A program made the position numbers and the translations under genes. This document shows, piece after piece, positions 62,954-64,000 of a DNA stretch of 64,000 bases (its first letter is position 1; the number at the start of each line of letters is the position of its first letter). The DNA is from Nostoc sp. S4. Its GTDB lineage: Bacteria > Cyanobacteriota > Cyanobacteriia > Cyanobacteriales > Nostocaceae. Where the stretch lies: NCBI GenBank assembly GCA_029379225.1, contig JAQYWR010000020.1, positions 1-64,000 of the forward strand, read 5' to 3'. Below the pieces are notes generated by a model. That model was not told the DNA's origin, did not search any database, and saw only the letters and a program-made list of their open reading frames with translations.

Positions 62954-63931
62954 ATGAATACCTTTTTTTGTTCTGATTCTTCACGGCAAGCAGGAGAAAA
63001 TATTATTGGTAGCGCCACCAATTCTCAAACTTATATTTTAATTGAATGTCCACCGCCTTGGACATCAGAAGCGTTTAATTCTAAATGGGTGCCTAAGAAT
63101 TTGAGGATTTTAATTGAGGAAGTGAAGCGTGCTAAACTACCAATTAAATTCCTCTTAATTGCTAATGATTTTTCTCACAAAATCAACCAGACTACGCTTT
63201 TGATTTATCAAAGAAAAGAGGGACTGAGTAATGGATACCAAAAGCAAGAGTTTATACTAGCAAATATTGAGCAGGTAGCAGCAGTTGTACAAAAATGGTT
63301 GTGGGGTATTGGTTCTAATTCTGAGGTTGAAACTACTGGAACTAGAGATATTTTAGTTTGCACCCACGGTAGCCACGATAAGTGCTGTGCCAGATATGGA
63401 AATCCCTTTTATTTTCATGCTACAGCGACTATTTCTGATTTAGACTTAGACAATGTGCGGATTTGGAAATCATCACATTTTGGTGGACATCGCTTTGCAC
63501 CAACAATTATAGACTTGCCAGAAGGAAGATACTACGGTGTTCTGGATCGAGATTCATTCAGATCAATTTTAACTCGTAGTGGCGAAATTCAATGTTTGCA
63601 TACAGTGTATCGAGGCTGGGGAATTTTGCCAGCTGCACTTCAAATATTGGAGAGAGAATTAATTTTTACTGAAGGATGGGATTGGTTTAACTACAAAGTT
63701 GCAGGCAAAATTTTAGAACAAAGTTTAGACAATAGTACGATTCTCGCTGAGCTAAGTTTTGAAAAAACTTCTGGTTCTCTCTATACTTACCAGGCTAAAC
63801 TTGTGAAAGATGCAACCAAGATTCAAAAACTTAAGAGTTCATGCAATGCTGTACAAGAGTCAGTGATTACTAAATATGCTGTAGCTAGTATTTGGCTTAC
63901 TTCTAGTAAAGTAATGAGTTATAGTGTATAA
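62954..63931 (+). CDS. Sucrase/ferredoxin-like protein
   Basis: 325 residues of the sucrase/ferredoxin-like family, which has a thioredoxin-like [2Fe-2S] ferredoxin fold. CTHGSHDKCCARYG and SSHFGGHRFAPTIIDLPEGR carry the conserved Cys/His residues for the cluster. N-terminal Cys6 and WTSEAF also fit. Despite the family name no sucrase activity is expected; a redox or iron-sulphur role is likely. Length is typical. It starts at ATG 62954 with TAGATG upstream and ends 70 bp before the window edge. Confidence 0.85.
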   Translation: MNTFFCSDSSRQAGENIIGSATNSQTYILIECPPPWTSEAFNSKWVPKNLRILIEEVKRAKLPIKFLLIANDFSHKINQTTLLIYQRKEGLSNGYQKQEFILANIEQVAAVVQKWLWGIGSNSEVETTGTRDILVCTHGSHDKCCARYGNPFYFHATATISDLDLDNVRIWKSSHFGGHRFAPTIIDLPEGRYYGVLDRDSFRSILTRSGEIQCLHTVYRGWGILPAALQILERELIFTEGWDWFNYKVAGKILEQSLDNSTILAELSFEKTSGSLYTYQAKLVKDATKIQKLKSSCNAVQESVITKYAVASIWLTSSKVMSYSV

Positions 63932-63961
63932 ATAGGAGTCAGAATAATTATTAATTCGTAA

Positions 63962-64000
63962 TGACGCTCGTTCGCCTTTGGGAGAGGATTCGCTAACGCT
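63962..64000. repeat. GC-rich STRR module at the window edge
   Basis: TGACGCTCGTTCGCCTTTGG and GAGAGGATTCGCTAACGCT form a typical Nostoc short repeat with inverted halves (GCTAACGCT relates to AGCGTTAGC at 14087). It continues beyond the window. Confidence 0.6.

Overview
The window is chromosomal DNA of a cyanobacterium, most likely a filamentous Nostocales type (Nostoc, Calothrix or Tolypothrix-like). This rests on petB/petD for the cytochrome b6f complex, a CpcS-type phycobiliprotein lyase, the chlorophyll-biosynthesis factor Ycf54, a cyanobacterial glnB, many GCGATCGC (HIP1) octamers, and abundant short repeats of the Nostoc type: heptamers near 3430-3480 and GC-rich modules at 14088-14115, 18932-18963, 23742-23773 and 63962-64000. 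No rRNA, tRNA or CRISPR array was recognised.

Layout. 1-1950 is an accessory stretch: IS66 and WD40 gene ends, a 135-bp MITE-like repeat, and a two-gene DUF4365 cassette lying between two nearly identical 65-66 bp copies of the DNA that precedes the phosphohexomutase gene. 1951-8336 holds housekeeping genes (phosphohexomutase, rdgB, glnB, thiD) around a four-gene minus-strand operon with a ribbon-helix-helix/GNAT pair. 9177-11702 encodes a large secreted beta-helix/anchor-domain/RTX protein. 11962-16478 is a graveyard: a GNAT pseudogene carrying a repeat insertion, an IS5 remnant, and a helicase remnant cut by an IS630 and an IS701-like element. Removing both ISs restores its frame exactly. 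16660-27586 is mostly ordinary: a GTPase, Ycf54, a pathogen-related SnoaL-like protein, PdxJ, a DUF892 protein, a HEAT protein, CpcS, a site-2 protease, a degenerate metallo-beta-lactamase and a nucleoside hydrolase.

28016-34441 is one 2141-residue Ser/Thr kinase-ATPase-GAF-PAS-histidine kinase that has an in-frame repeat insertion. 34800-37947 is ctpA divergent from petB-petD. 38543-51536 carries an anti-sigma-type ATPase, a GDP-mannose dehydratase/glycosyltransferase pair, an RDD/pentapeptide membrane protein, a large GNAT protein, RuvX, a DUF3727 protein, a PD-(D/E)XK nuclease-like protein and a YqeG phosphatase. 51936-58550 is the most unusual region: three tandem paralogous ATPases. The second is fused through one membrane segment to a periplasmic ligand-binding domain, and the third is the same design truncated. 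58692-63931 has proB, an orphan antitoxin-like gene, a ROK kinase, a Mut7-C RNase-like protein, a broken ORF and a sucrase/ferredoxin-like protein.

A recurring theme is small repeats entering genes: in frame inside the hybrid kinase, in the signal peptide of an exported protein, at the end of cpcS, inside a transposase, and inside the GNAT pseudogene. The best candidates for an undescribed system are the ATPase/ligand-receptor cluster, the RHH-GNAT four-gene operon and the DUF4365 cassette.
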